Positions 1 through 13,285 of a stretch of DNA of 64,000 nucleotides are shown here, one piece after another. Under the pieces are notes generated by a model that had not been told where the DNA came from, did not search any database, and saw only the letters and a list, made by a program, of their open reading frames with translations. Every line of letters begins with the position of its first letter. Position 1 is the stretch's first letter. This DNA comes from Hoplostethus atlanticus. Lineage: Eukaryota > Chordata > Actinopteri > Trachichthyiformes > Trachichthyidae. Both the position numbers and the translations under genes were made by a program. The DNA lies in NCBI GenBank assembly GCA_034670405.1, contig JAXDDX010000049.1, positions 1,984,001 to 2,048,000 of the forward strand, given 5' to 3'.

Positions 1-122
1 AAAGTATTTGGTAGACTCAGCATTAACTCAAGGGTTAAGGTAGTGAGTGCGTGTGGGGGATGCATTGTGTATGTGTGTATGTGTGTGTTCCTGCATGCCA
101 ACCTGCCTCAGAGAGAGAGATG

Positions 123-125
<3 letters not shown>

Positions 126-175
<50 letters not shown>
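126..175. repeat. (GA)n microsatellite
   Basis: About 25 uninterrupted GA units. Confidence 0.97.
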
Positions 176-182
<7 letters not shown>

Positions 183-357
183 CCTGATTTACACTGGAGT
201 TGTCTGGATTTATGAGAGCAGGAACCACATAGAAAGGTCAGTCCTCAGTAGAGTTATGAGAACAAAACTGCTGATGCACAGACCTGTATTTGTACTGCCG
301 GAGATACTGTGCTGTGCCTTTCATTGAGACACATTAATTAATATCACACACAATTCT

Positions 358-421
358 GATCAAACCCTCAACACTGTGAACTGATTTGAGATCAAACCAT
401 CAACACGGTGAATTGATTTGA
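358..421. repeat. 32-bp direct tandem duplication
   Basis: GATCAAACCCTCAACACTGT..GAACTGATTTGA (358-389) is repeated at 390-421 with three substitutions, and a third partial copy starts with GATCACACC at 422. Confidence 0.85.
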
Positions 422-775
422 GATCACACCAACCAAATAGCACGCTCAATTGAGGTGAGGGGAGATTTTTTTCAGAAATGGTATTGGCAAAGGAATGAAT
501 GAATAAATGAAGGAAGGAATAGAGGCATGAAGGAAGAGGGGCTGGACAAACTAAACAAAGAAAAGCAAAAAGGAATAGGCAGTGGATGTAACACAAAACA
601 ATTTCTCTGGTTTAATAAATAGCCAGAGCCAATTCCTGGGATTCCAACGATCCCTGGGATAATCATTGATTTGACTCCAGGTCATCTGAGGTTTGGCCAG
701 TCATCTGTCTCAGTTTGGTCAGCTATTTTCCTCCTACCAATAAACTACTGTGATGCAACAGGACACACACAGGCA

Positions 776-807
<32 letters not shown>
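776..807. repeat. (CA)n microsatellite
   Basis: About 15 CA units, with a shorter ACACAC run just upstream. Confidence 0.95.
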
Positions 808-809
<2 letters not shown>

Positions 810-2284
810 AATGAAGAGCAGAACTCACCTAATGAAATGAGATGAACTCATATTATGACTAATTGATGAATCTAAAGGGACAAATGTACTTAAAGTGATA
901 CTGATACCCTCAGCCTTCATCTACCAGTCTTATCGACTCATCTCCAAGGAGTCAAATCACCTAATAATGCACGGCAATTCACATGTAAATCATCGAGGGC
1001 ATGGAAATCACGGTGCATCATGAAGGGCAGATGGGAATGGGCATGGATGGTAGATGAGACACCTGAGATGTTTTGTTCATGGGCTTCCTCATCTGTCTTC
1101 TGGCTTCCTTACTCAATCTTCTAACTGACTTGCGTATTCAATATTTAACTAGAACTAAATAAACGATGTTGAAATATAATGTCAGCGGACTGTTGCACGA
1201 CTTAATAATCATGCGCTTTAAAGCCCCAGCTCAGTCAATCATCATGATTATTTACCATGACAGCTGCATGTACAGTGTTCAAAGGATTAGCACAGCTCTG
1301 CTTGTGACATGACTGGCAAACTGTCAGAGAGCTACTGTGTATGCTGCAGCCCATTGTTGGATAGCAGCAGGCTGCTTACTGCAGTCCAGTCTTATGTTGC
1401 GATACACAACTGGAACACTCTTATTTCTTAGGCGTCTTCATAAAACTAGACCATAAAGGTTAAAATGGACTAAGCTTTGGCTCCATTTCTGCTCAAGCAG
1501 ACCCACATGGGCCATCATACATCTGATCTTATGCACTGTACCTGCAACTCTATAAGCTGCATCAACTATTACGACAGAAATTCAAACAATAATGCTAATT
1601 AGATAATGACATATTTAGAATAATTTAATAAATCAGTCAATAACAATGAACGTCTGATGTGGTATTTAAGAGGCAAGCTTATGGGATGTAATTCAGAAGT
1701 TCATGTATTCATGTTTGGACAGGTCATGACAGTTATACACTAAAAAATTTTATTATGCTCATTGTTTAACAGTAAAGCCTGAATGGGATTCATAAGCTTT
1801 TTCCCATTTACTGTCAACAAAAATGGCCAATGTAATCTATACATGTACGTATCCACAGATCTATGACAACTTATATTCACATGTAATAAACCAATACATT
1901 AGACAGCAAATTCAATAAATAAAACATATTATATTATCACATGTGCTAAATAAAAAATTACTGAATAACAATACAAATTAATTTGATGTATTGTGAACAT
2001 GGCACAAATTCTGAATTTAATTCATCAATTTCATGGTAATATCATTTTGTGAATAGGTGTAGGTTGAACATGTTAATAATGGTATTACATTTCTATTTTA
2101 TATCGAGCCCCTGAGTGTGGTTATATAAATTTTTCTTAATTCCCTAAAAAAAGTTACATGTGGAAATGAGTGAAACAAGATGGGTGTTCCACATGGTTTT
2201 TGAAACATGCACTTGTCCATGTGATGCCAATCAACTTGGTGAATTCAAATTCAAGTGATTGGTCGTGGTATGGACTTCAGTTTT

Positions 2285-2440
2285 CACAATTAAACATTTT
2301 TTCACATGTGAATACAATCACGGAAATGTCGAATTCACATGTGACTTTGACACGTGGAAATTTTATTTCACATGTGAGTAAAGCATATCACATGTAAAAG
2401 TGTAGGTTTCACATGTGATATGGAAGATTTCACATTTAAT
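2285..2440. repeat. degenerate cluster of TTCACATGTGAA palindromes
   Basis: CACATGTG or a one-base variant recurs at about 2303, 2336, 2350 (CACGTGG), 2371, 2389, 2410 and 2430, each within a TTCACATGTGA-like palindrome. Spacing is irregular (14-33 bp), so it is an old degenerate tandem array rather than a clean satellite. Confidence 0.6.
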
Positions 2441-4079
2441 CAGCCTAAGTGGGTTTATATAATTTACATCTGTAACCCACCAAACGACAGTTAAATGGAC
2501 AAAGGATGGGGCTTGACTGACTGCATAACAGCCACATGGCCACTGAGTGTGCCTATCATACTTTTGGTTGATCATCGTGGTGTGGGCCGCTGGTTGGCTA
2601 CAGTTGAAAACAACATCTGCACATGTTCCCTCACATCATTCACTCTGATTCCTCGTGAAATACGAAACCATTTGTTAATCACATAGCTTCTGTCTGTGCG
2701 GAGGTGGACAGGTCAGACATGAGGGGGGATGTCAACTAAATCAGATGGTTTATTATTTGACAACCTGTTAATCTTTTCCTGTCTAAAGGCTCGGTTGTTC
2801 CCCCTCGTCGAATTCTGGCCTGCTAATCCCGTGCCGGGCCATGTTGGGATTCACCATAATCACAAAAAATGGCGTGATACTATTTTTGTAATCATGATTA
2901 AGTCATGGATGGGATTTCCTTTTCCCTTCCTTTCCCTTCTTTTTGATTTCATTTTGGATCATTTTCATTGGAGCATTTGAAATAAATCCATGAACATGTG
3001 ATGAAATGTGTTTAGTAGCCAGGACACAAGACTGTGTCTCTACTGTGCAGGTCCTAGGTGTGACAGCATGCTGCTGTAATGCATTCTTATTCATATTGTC
3101 TTGTTAAAAATCCAATAAAACAATGAAAAGTGTCTAAAATCAGATGAATACCATAAAATCATGGAACTTGAAATATGCTTGTTTATCCTGAGAATAGTGT
3201 ACTGTACCTACTAGGTTGTTTGGGCGATGGCGACATCTGAGAATGCACAAACAAATCTGCATTATAACAACAACACTTCTGGAATCTAGGGCTTGCATGC
3301 ACATGTCGAGCTAAGCCTTGAATATCTACTACTTAATACTACGACAGCACTCATTACTGAAAAGAGATAATTTATCAAGTCTGTAGTGGTCCAATCTTAA
3401 TACCAGATTATATCTGGATTGTATCGGACATCTGCCATGCAAGACGCGATGCAAAAGGCCCAATATGACCTCCGACCTTTATAGACAAGAAAATCCAGCT
3501 GTTGACCTAGGAAGTGAAGAGAGTGATCGAGATTAGCTGTTTCCATGGTTGACACAGATAAAAAGGATTAGGAATTCAATGACATATTTGTTTTTCTTCT
3601 TAATCTTACTTGCTGCAGTTTTTCTTCCTACTGTTCATGAGGTATTTGAAATCAACATAATAAAAGTGCCGAAAACATATGACATGCTCTGACTCACCAA
3701 GGTGATCACACACACCAGCCAATTTTGGGCTATGGTGTTTAAGTGATATTGGGGGTAACACAAGCATGACACTGAACTGTGCAGTCCCTGTATAAAGCAG
3801 ACTGTGGGAGCAGAATGGAGTGCAAGTAGAGCGTGGAGTGGAGCTACATTCATTCATCATAACATGAATGGATTGGTATGTGCACTGTTCAAGCCCATTC
3901 CAGTTTGCTCAGGTGCACAGCAATACCCTCACTCGGCTGAGATTCAACAGGCAGAACCGACCATAATGTCTAAATCCTTTTCTTTTGGAGTCAGTGCTTT
4001 CAAACATGTTAGGAAGAATGAGACTTTTGAGTACTCGTGTTCAAATTATCCAGTTTGCAATGGTTGAGTCTCATGTTAG

Positions 4080-4275
4080 TTTGACACATGTTAGTGTCTC
4101 AATGGTTAGCACAGTTGCCCTACAACAAGAAGCACCCAGGTTTGAATCCTGGGCCACTGCCCTTTCTGTGAGTTTTGCATGTCTCCCTGTGTTTACGAGT
4201 GTTTTCTTCTACATTCCTTAACAGAATAAGAAGAATGAAAAGAAAATGAAGAGAAAAGAAAATGAATGAATGACT
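4080..4275 (+). mobile_element. tRNA-derived SINE (DANA/Mermaid-like), internally deleted
   Basis: CAATGGTTAGCACAGTTGCC is a tRNA-like A-box head. GGTTTGAATCC about 40 nt later matches the RNA polymerase III B box (GGTTCGANTCC) with one change. GAGTTTTGCATGTCTCCCTG and GTGTTTACGAGTGTTTTCTT follow the body found in teleost DANA/Mermaid-type SINEs (GAGTTTGCATGTTCTCCC..GTGGGTTTCCTCC). The middle and end of the body are missing, and the copy ends in GAATGAATGA-like simple sequence. Family membership is from memory of the consensus. Confidence 0.7.
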
Positions 4276-4419
4276 CTTATGTCGTCTTTCCAATGAAAGC
4301 TTTCGAATGAAATGTTTTTGTATGCATTTTGTGGCCGTCACAGACAGAGGTGACACAGATGGATGATACTCAGATGATCTAAGGAGCATAAGGAGTGTGT
4401 TGTAATGAAATATTGTGTC

Positions 4420-4640
4420 ACTTTATTGAGCCCCACAGGAAAATTGTCCTTTCACTTGCCCCTGTCCACTGGGAGGCCAGAGTGCAGGCTCATCTACAGG
4501 GCAGCGCTCCTGCAGGGACTCAGTGGTCTCCTCGGGGGAAATTACAGGAGGGCAGGTGCTTGATGATGCCTGGGACTTGAACCAGGTGGATGTTGGTCTT
4601 CCGGCTGAATGATGGTCTCCTGCTCCCTTATGCCACCTTG
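4420..4640. mobile_element. teleost-type interspersed repeat, family not named
   Basis: TTTATTGAGCCCCACAGGAA, then AATTGTCCTTTC, resembles the widespread fish repeat beginning TTTATTGATCCCC. It is followed by a GC-rich body and CTGGGACTTGAACCAGG, which resembles a tRNA-like GGGATTTGAACCC segment. I cannot assign the family, and the limits are approximate. Confidence 0.4.
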
Positions 4641-5594
4641 CTGTCCCAAGCCACCAGCAAAGAACCTCTAGAATCTAAAAAGACATGTGTTATACACTCA
4701 CACAGAGAGTAAATAAAAAGGTAGGTTATGGTAAACGGTGAGTTAACCAAGGTTTTAGACCAGCTCGTATGCTTTCACTTGGTTAGGACAATGTCACCTG
4801 GTGCTGTTTAGCAGTAGGCCAAAGTTATATTTATTTCAAATTGAACTTGACAGTCCTATCTCTCTGTGTGGAAAAAGAGAAATACAAAATAAAAGCGTCC
4901 GGAAGCAACTTGCCTGGCTGAGTCACATACAATATGTTAGTCTAAATTCAGATTTTGTAAATGGGTCTATCTGTATGGTGGGATGGGAGCATGCCTGAGC
5001 CTGCTCTGTGTGTATTGGCCACAGCAGGTCTATAATCTGTTCACATCCTCGTCCTGATGATGCAGGGAATAGAAAAATGACAGCTTTGATGCAATCTGCA
5101 GGAGAGGATGATGATATGATCATTAATATGGTTATGGAAACTACAACAAAAAGTCAATTCATATGGGATTTGCTTTAATCTGGAGGGCTTTAATGATAGC
5201 AGGATTATTTACTGTTATGCAGGAGGCTTTAGGTGTCACATGTCCATGGAGGGTAGGATAGGGCACTACACCGAAGGGAAACCACCGGGATCTGTTTGCC
5301 CTCCAACTGACCAGATTATTGTTTACTTTAATGACTGACTGACCCTGATTGACCAGGGGTTGAGAGTCCATTTAGCCATGCAATGTAACAAAATGCATAA
5401 ACACACACACACACACTGGCCACACTACACATATAAGCAGGCTCAAGATGTTCATATTTCCAATAACAGCAAATGAACATAATCAGAAGCCAATTTACAA
5501 AGAACCCGAGACCTAAACAGGATCGAAATGAATTACGGTGTCTGAATTGTCTCAACAGAGTTCACACAAATGCTTGTGCACCTGCACCGATGCA

Positions 5595-5599
5595 CGCAC

Positions 5600-5632
<33 letters not shown>

Positions 5633-5648
5633 TGCACACACACACACA
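5595..5648. repeat. (CA)n microsatellite, interrupted
   Basis: CA units with single CG and TG interruptions; a smaller (CA)n lies at about 5401-5417. Confidence 0.95.
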
Positions 5649-7369
5649 TACTCATATATACACATTTACATTAGTAGTACTATACACTAGGATACTCAAA
5701 TGAATGCAGACTTACAGAATCACAGACTATTAAGAATTTGAGGATTATGATGGACAACATTGATAACTCAGAATACCTGGGTTCAATACAGTACAATCTA
5801 CAAAACAAAAGTCTGTTACTTTAAAATAGATTATCAAAGTTTACTTGTCAACACCTTCCATGGCGTATAGTATTATGACTGGATGACCTCACATGGACCA
5901 CACTGGAAATTTCAGTGGTCTGACAGACTGCAGATGACGTGTTCATTCATGCTTAAAAACAATGCAACCTTCATTTCCTCAGCTCAAAGATAATCCAACA
6001 GTACATTAATGCTGTTGTTCATTGTGGTAAGCAGTCCTCCATTCACAGTGACCATGTGGACTGATCGCCGCTTTCATTTTACAAATGATGACATAATCCA
6101 TACCATGTCATGATCTGTGATGCCGTTATGTAATCTATGTAATTTTCTCTCCGTTACACCAGAAGACAAAACATGCTCATGCTATATTCAACATCCAATG
6201 CAAAGGTACTTACGTTTTTTTAGGCAGCAGTGTCACCCTCAAAACGTGCATGTTGTGAAGATGCAGTGCTGAGAGTCTTATGTGTCACAGCCAGTTGCTC
6301 ACACAATTACTCGCATTGTGACGCAAAAGACTCATTTGAGCAGAGAGGGAAATTGATTACTTCCTTCTTAACAGAACCTAATTAATTAATTGTGTGTTTG
6401 GGGCTGTAGCAAACCCGTTGTTGCACTGCAGCAGATTATATGTCCTCCCTCCTCTCTGTCAAATCCGTTCAGTCCTCTTCAACCTGTTACTCTGTTTTCA
6501 TGTGCTTTTGTACTGATCATATTCTGTCACAATTTGACTGATAATTGATTATGTCATAAATTTGCTGTCAGCCTGACCTAGTTAGGCCTGTAAAGTCCTT
6601 TGAAGCTTGTTTGTGATGAAGGGCTGTAAAAGACTTGCAGCCAAATTTACCTTCAGCCAACTTTACAATAGCTCTACTGCTGCGTGTGGCTTGGGAAAAG
6701 TAGTGGCGGTGAAAATAGATTCTAATATCTATTAACTCCAAGTGAAGTCAGGCTTTTTGTGTCGATACAAGCATGTAAAATTTGACATTTGTGATAATCA
6801 TAGTCATTTTACATTTTATTTTAGTGAATAAATTTCACCTGTCAAGTCAAAATGAAATGAAGGAAAGGTTCCTGCTTATAGTATCATTAACCACCACAAC
6901 AAGCAAAACAGACTTCAGTTATAGTGTTTCTGCACCACTACAGCACGTCTTTGGCCCACAATTGATTTGCATGACAATACAGCAGCAAGCATTCAATGAC
7001 TATAATCATCTTGGAGAGGTTTTCAGTTTTATTTGTTGCACTACTTCATATAACCTCAGTGCATTGTGTGTAGCCGAAATCATTTCTTCAACACAGGTTA
7101 CCAAGGGAATACTTCCACTTCATAACAGCCTTTCACGTTGATGCGCTATAAGACCACAGATAAATGCAATCTGATGCTCTGTTAAAAGAGGGATTTATGA
7201 GTGGTTCAGATAACAGATTTCATATAAAGCATCAATAAATTATTTTGTTACATGGTTTTACCAATCTTCCGAATTGCTGGACAAGCCAGCAGGGCCAGCT
7301 GAAGGGTTAGCCCAGTAGATACATGCAGGTACAGACTGCATTCACTCGCTACTGTACTGAGGGTTTTTT

Positions 7370-7370
<1 letters not shown>

Positions 7371-7405
<35 letters not shown>
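7371..7405. repeat. (CA)n microsatellite
   Basis: About 17 uninterrupted CA units. Confidence 0.95.
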
Positions 7406-7407
<2 letters not shown>

Positions 7408-9392
7408 GGTATGGAACCAGGGACCATACCCCTGCCCCACCTCGTACAGGCAGGTTGTATTGTTATATTGATGTTAGGTTAATCTTAGGTTACTTGCTAG
7501 GTTGATGGCAGGAAGGCATTAAATAGCAGGAGCAACGTTGAGTTGAGTCTGATGAGAAGTATAGAGGGGATAGACCTTCTTGAGGTGTCGTGGGCCCAAA
7601 TCAACGAAACATCGGTGAAGGAAGGCGCCCACTTGATAACACCAATGACACGCCAGATAGCGCTATTGGCTAGAGTAGGTAGCTGGCGAATGGTGCCATC
7701 TGACGAATGACACTGCAGATTTATGACCTGTGTGTCCTGATGTCTGCTATGGTGTTCATTTGGTGTTTTTTGCATGATTCTCATAAACCTGAGTTGTGTT
7801 TCTATGAGTGTGAGCGACAGCCGGCTTTATAGCAAGTATAATCGTGTGGCTGATATATCGCCCATCTCTTACCACATGACCCTATGACTAGGGATATAGT
7901 GCATCTATAGAGTTTCACAGATTGTCCCCCAGTTTTATTATAGCCCATAGGCTATAGCGAAGAGCTTATACTGAAGTGAATGTTATAGTAACATATTGCT
8001 CTGGCTGGAGGCCACTCGTAAGAGAAAGAGGTTTCACTATTTTATTGTCTTGTTCTTCAAATAAAACTCGAACCATGTGCTATCATTCTTCTTATCTTTG
8101 CATTTTCCTTGCATTGACTGCTGGATTATATTTGAACTTGCATTTTAAGGTCAAATCAAACAAAACAGAGCTTGCTCTACACTGTTTTAAATTGTCTTCA
8201 ACCCTATCAGCGCTTCCCCCTTTGAGAAAAATAGCTTTACAACAGTGCTTGTGATACATAGCCTCACGTGCGTTCAGTGTCGGTTCTTTTGTACCAAATG
8301 AGGGATGTACCGGTAGTGTTATTTGCTATTCACATGACTTCTCTCATTTATTATACTAATTACATTAGGATTCATATAATTAGTCAGTGAATGGCATGTG
8401 CAGTAAACTGAACAGATGAGGTGTGCGTGTTGTAATTGAAGTTTAATTAAAGACGAAAGCCTGGGTAGCAAAATTAATTGGAGAATGTTCATAGATAAGC
8501 TCTTGAGTATTTTTGTGATATTTATCCACACTAGGCCTCCAGCAATACAAGGTAAATATGTGACATTAACATTAAATTCTTAAAAAAAAATGTAGATTTG
8601 TTCCTATGGAAACAGTAAGGTGATAGAAAGAAAAATATAGTTTAAATTAGTGTTCATTTAGTAACATTTTCAAATAAATGTACCTGTAACTGCAGATTAA
8701 CGATAATTGATTTAGGATAATGGCACTGAAATGTACAATATTGAAGGTATGTATTTACAATTTTTGATATGTATCACTGTGGGCTACCTATATGTGTAGC
8801 ATTTACCATCCACCACCAATATAGGCATTAAAGGATAAAATAAAACATCCAATTTCTTTAAAATATGACAAATATATGACAAATATATGAAAAATATACC
8901 AATACTGGCACTAAATAATCAATCTTATATGTCTCCCTACAACATGGTTTCAGGATAATAAACCAGTAAGGATTTTGAAATCATTGAGTAATTTAGGACC
9001 TATAAATTGAGTTATGTTACCCTGTTTTGTTCTGGCACTGGGGATGTTTAACACACACACACACACACACTCAACATTAATACTCCACAGTCATCACCTT
9101 TAACGTAACCTCTAGTTCCAGCTCACTCCTCACTCCATCTCACATCATTAGAAAATATTCTGCAGGATGTGGGGCGGGGGCACAGAGAGATTTTCTCACA
9201 CTGATAACTGCAATTACTACAGTCTGAAAAAGGAAAAATGCTGCCAGTGAAACACATCAATGGGAAGTTAACTCAGATTTTAGCCTTTCTCGGTGACAAG
9301 CTGTGACAGCTGGTGCTGCATCAAGTGTGACATCATCAGCATGTTGCAGTGCAGGTAAGACACTACTGTAAGAGACAACTTGTTGTCTTGTC

Positions 9393-9397
9393 TGTGT

Positions 9398-9460
<63 letters not shown>
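9393..9460. repeat. (TG)n microsatellite, long
   Basis: About 29 near-perfect TG units after a TGTGTGTGTATG start. Confidence 0.97.
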
Positions 9461-9463
<3 letters not shown>

Positions 9464-10794
9464 CATGTATAATGCTTCTCCAGTATAAAAGTCCAGAGAG
9501 TCCAGTAGTGAACAAACTCTCTATAGATTGATTACTACAGTAACAATCTAATCAGAATGAGCATTCATCTTTCTGAATACTTGACTTTCCAGTGACCTTG
9601 TGTGTGTGTGTGTGGCCCTTCATCATTTTAATGAGGGAAGAAATAGTGAAACATTTAATTATAACACTTATCCTCTCTAGATGTAATTTGAACTTCATTC
9701 AATGGCAAAATAAATGATGTTATAGAGTCTTAAAGAGGAAGGCAGTCAGTATTGCCTGTCACAGCAGAGCACATAACAACAATGTCAGAGATGTCCCGGG
9801 GCATTTCTCCACATGTTGCACTTGCATCTGATAGATATAGGATGTAGGATGATGTCAGGCTGTCAGAGGAATGCTGTTTCTTTTGACAGCTGGGATGTTT
9901 AGGGCTAAGGAATAGAAAAGATCAAACAACACCTCCAGAAAAACAGGAGAAACAGCATAAATTACTTCATCTCAAAACATTTTTGAGAGTGGGATAGAAT
10001 TAATAGTCCCTATCAGAAAGCGTTCTATTTTCTTTTATTCTAGTAACTGCATTTTGGAGTTGAGGCTTCTCAGCGTGCACTGTGCTCTGACCTTAGGTGG
10101 ATCAGTGGAAGGATGTTTTCCTTTTACCCCACCACTCGTATCGTGAGCTGGCATTTCTGGGAAAGTATTAAGTCTGGCTTGTTCAGACAGATTAATGTTG
10201 GAGAGCAAAAGAGTGGGCCTGGTAATGCGATATGTAGGTCTTAGTAGTTATAGGATAATATGACCATCGGGACCCCTTAAGAAGACCCCAGCCAACAAGG
10301 GAGTTCATCTGACAGACTGAACATATGGAGCTTCTCCATTCATCCATAGCTGAATCAATGAATGTGTCATGCATTTAATGTCAGATTTAGTGTAATACAA
10401 AACAAGTTTCTGCCTTTAACCAACTTCTTGAGTGAAAAGTCTGATTCCAGTTGCACATACATATCAAAAGAAATATTTATTTGAAGGTATTAACATTCCC
10501 TGCTAATCTATTATCTATTATTATCTGCGGTGAGTCATCAATTCATACGGCTATCTTCATTATCTCAACATTATGAAGCTCAATTGGATTGAAACAAACC
10601 TGCGGTGCTCTGTCTGCACCGTTGTAATCATTTTAGTCTTCTCATGGGGGGTGTACTGATAGAGTTCACATTGTCCAGATGTGAGTAGAATATTAATCTT
10701 GTTGTATATGGAATATTTGTGTGTAAGAATGCAAAGTAACACATCTTATTGATAATTGAATCAGGGCTGTAGCACTTAAAAAACAAATAAACAA

Positions 10795-10960
10795 ACAGGT
10801 AATTTATTTAATCAGGTAGTCCCATAGAGATAATAAAAACATTTTCATCAAGGGAGACTTGGTCAGGCAGCATCAAGACAAACTTAAATGTTGCAGACAA
10901 AAAAAAACATACAATAATGTACAAAAGCGAAAGACAATCAGTCACATTAAAGACCAGTGT
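10795..10960. mobile_element. teleost-type interspersed repeat (TTTATTTAATCAGGTAGTCC type)
   Basis: AATTTATTTAATCAGGTAGT, then CCCATAGAGATAATAAAAAC and CAAGGGAGACTTGGTCAGGC, resembles a repeat I know from many fish genomes (TTTATTTAACCAGG..TCCCATTGAGAT..CAAGGGAGACCTGGCC). No ORF is linked to it here. Family name and exact ends are uncertain. Confidence 0.4.
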
Positions 10961-11902
10961 GCTTAAGGGCCAAGACTATTTAAATCTTGACTAAACGAAG
11001 CAAAGACAGCTCCTTATTGAGTAAACTGCTCCCTCCTGAAAAGTTTAAATCTAAGTCTAATTCAGCTCTGAGGGAAGATCCTGTGGCCATAATTTCCACC
11101 AACCTTTGCAAAATAAAATGTATCTCTGTAAACTTGTTTTTGTCAAGACTAAAACAAGTTTCATGACACAATCACAAGATGCATTTTCTCAAGGCTTTCT
11201 GCATAATGCTTTTTTCTGAGTTGCATTTTCAAAACAACTCTATGGATTTTCACAAATCCAATGGGACTTGATTGTTTCTGAACTAGATCAGGTTGTCTTG
11301 GATTCAAACTAAGTGGTCTTGACAACTTACAAATTGCATGTCATTTGATTTGTTTTGCACTGTCAATTGTAGTCATCACTGAATTTAGCGGGACTTAACA
11401 AAACATTGTGCTAAATACCGCTCATACAAGATACATTATAGCCTCATGTTTCCCCAGATACACTCACCATTACCTCTGTTTGCCTCTCTGTGTTGACACC
11501 AGGTTTTGGGGCCACAGGGAAGGACAAGAGAGGAGTATAAAGACTACCTGGCAGGGATGGAAGCCCTGTGTGGGTATAATTAATGTATTAAATCTGCACC
11601 AGGGAACATGATGTGTTGCACAAAGGCGATCACAAACACTGACTATCTGCTGACAGTTCAACAATGGGAGTTTCAGTGGTGGAGGGTATGACAGAGTCAG
11701 CAAAATGAAGAAGGACACTATTAAAAAAAAAAAAAAGAAAAAATCACTACTAAAAATTGCCACTAGATAAAGAGCTGAGGCGGTTAATAATTTTACCTCA
11801 TATCCCTCTCATGCTGCCCTATATATTTTTTCTGCTCCCTGTATCTCCTCTCAGATACCTTTTGCCGATACTGAGGATATGGCTTTTGCTGAATATGGTG
11901 GT

Positions 11903-11914
11903 TAGGTAGGTAGG

Positions 11915-11971
<57 letters not shown>

Positions 11972-12005
11972 GTGTGTGTGTGTGTGTGTCTGTGTGTCTG
12001 TGTGT
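11903..12005. repeat. compound (TAGG)n(TG)n microsatellite
   Basis: Four TAGG units run into about 43 TG units, with single CG and CT interruptions; the longest dinucleotide array in the window. Confidence 0.97.
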
Positions 12006-13022
12006 TGGAGTGGGGTATTTATGTGAGTAAAGGATAAGAAGAAGTCTCTAACCCCTCTTCAGTGAAGTCAGTGGAGGCATCCAGTACTCACATCTGAGGT
12101 TAAGTGTTATGTGGAGGCAAGGTGCTTGGGGAAGGTTAAAGTGACTCTCACAGCGCATCTGGGTTCCTACACACAAGTAACGAGAAAAAATAACCTCTCA
12201 ACCTTGTCTGCTAGAGAACAGAAATGCCTCCACCTTCAGCTGGGTCCCAGTAGAAAAAGAGAAGGATATGCTCACAGGCTCTAAAGGCCGCTCGCTCCAA
12301 GACGTTTTAGAGCCCATGTAACACAATAATTGCCCCACTGAAAATGGCCTCCTGTGAAGGGCAGGCCCGAGATCTCACAGCGCTAATCTTGATTGACTTT
12401 TCAGTTGCTACAGATTTCATTATTGAGCTCAGATCACAAAGCCGGCACTCCCGCTGTGTGTCCCTTTTTGAAGAAGATGTGTAATCGGATGCCTCCATTT
12501 CCACTGCGCTGCGTAGCAACCTCTTGAAAATGAAAACGCAGTATTTAATGAAGACTTAACCTGTGGTACTTGGCATTTGTGATGATGATATCACAGCGTC
12601 TAGACATAAAAGTATGGTTTATTCATCTGCTACAGAAAGGGATCGCTGTGTAAAGCAAAAGTCTGTATAGTAAACCTGCCAGTGATCCCTCAAACGCGTG
12701 GTTAAATGGATAAAATAACAACAAACAACTACAAACAACAGAGAAGGACTGGAGCTTTGAGGTCAGGTCATAAAAGGGGTCCACTGATCTTCACTACATA
12801 CCGTTCTCACTGTTCCCCACCTGGAAACACAGAAGCCTGAACAACATGGGCTCGTGATGACTTACTGTTCTACCCATGGAAACAGGTGAATGCTTTAGGT
12901 CAGGCTTGCACATGTTTCCTCTAAATATGCAGAGAGTTATCTCACGTGTTGTCTCATGCTTTCCTCTTACCGAGGGTTGCACCGGAAAGCAAAGCACAAA
13001 AAATATTGGCTAGGGTGGTGGT

Positions 13023-13023
<1 letters not shown>

Positions 13024-13063
<40 letters not shown>
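13024..13063. repeat. (TG)n microsatellite
   Basis: About 20 TG units; a (CA)n array of opposite sense follows at 13252-13282. Confidence 0.95.
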
Positions 13064-13066
<3 letters not shown>

Positions 13067-13244
13067 CTAGACAAATAGGGGGGGCAGACACAGACAGAGA
13101 CAAAGCAGTTGAGGTAGAGGCCAAACATTAGCAGGGCAAAACACAGCCTTTGCATCCTAATCTGTGTCCCCTGCTTTGGCTCCCTGGAAGCTCTTATACC
13201 CAACTGGCCAGAACACTGTGCACACAAACATTGAATACACATAC

Positions 13245-13251
<7 letters not shown>

Positions 13252-13282
<31 letters not shown>
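13252..13282. repeat. (CA)n microsatellite
   Basis: About 15 CA units preceded by ACATACACAT-type sequence. Confidence 0.95.

Positions 13283-13285
<3 letters not shown>

Noticed and set aside
6782-7141. 119-codon plus-strand open frame downstream of hcn1
   Set aside because: Hydrophobic start but no family resemblance; no exon or promoter context.
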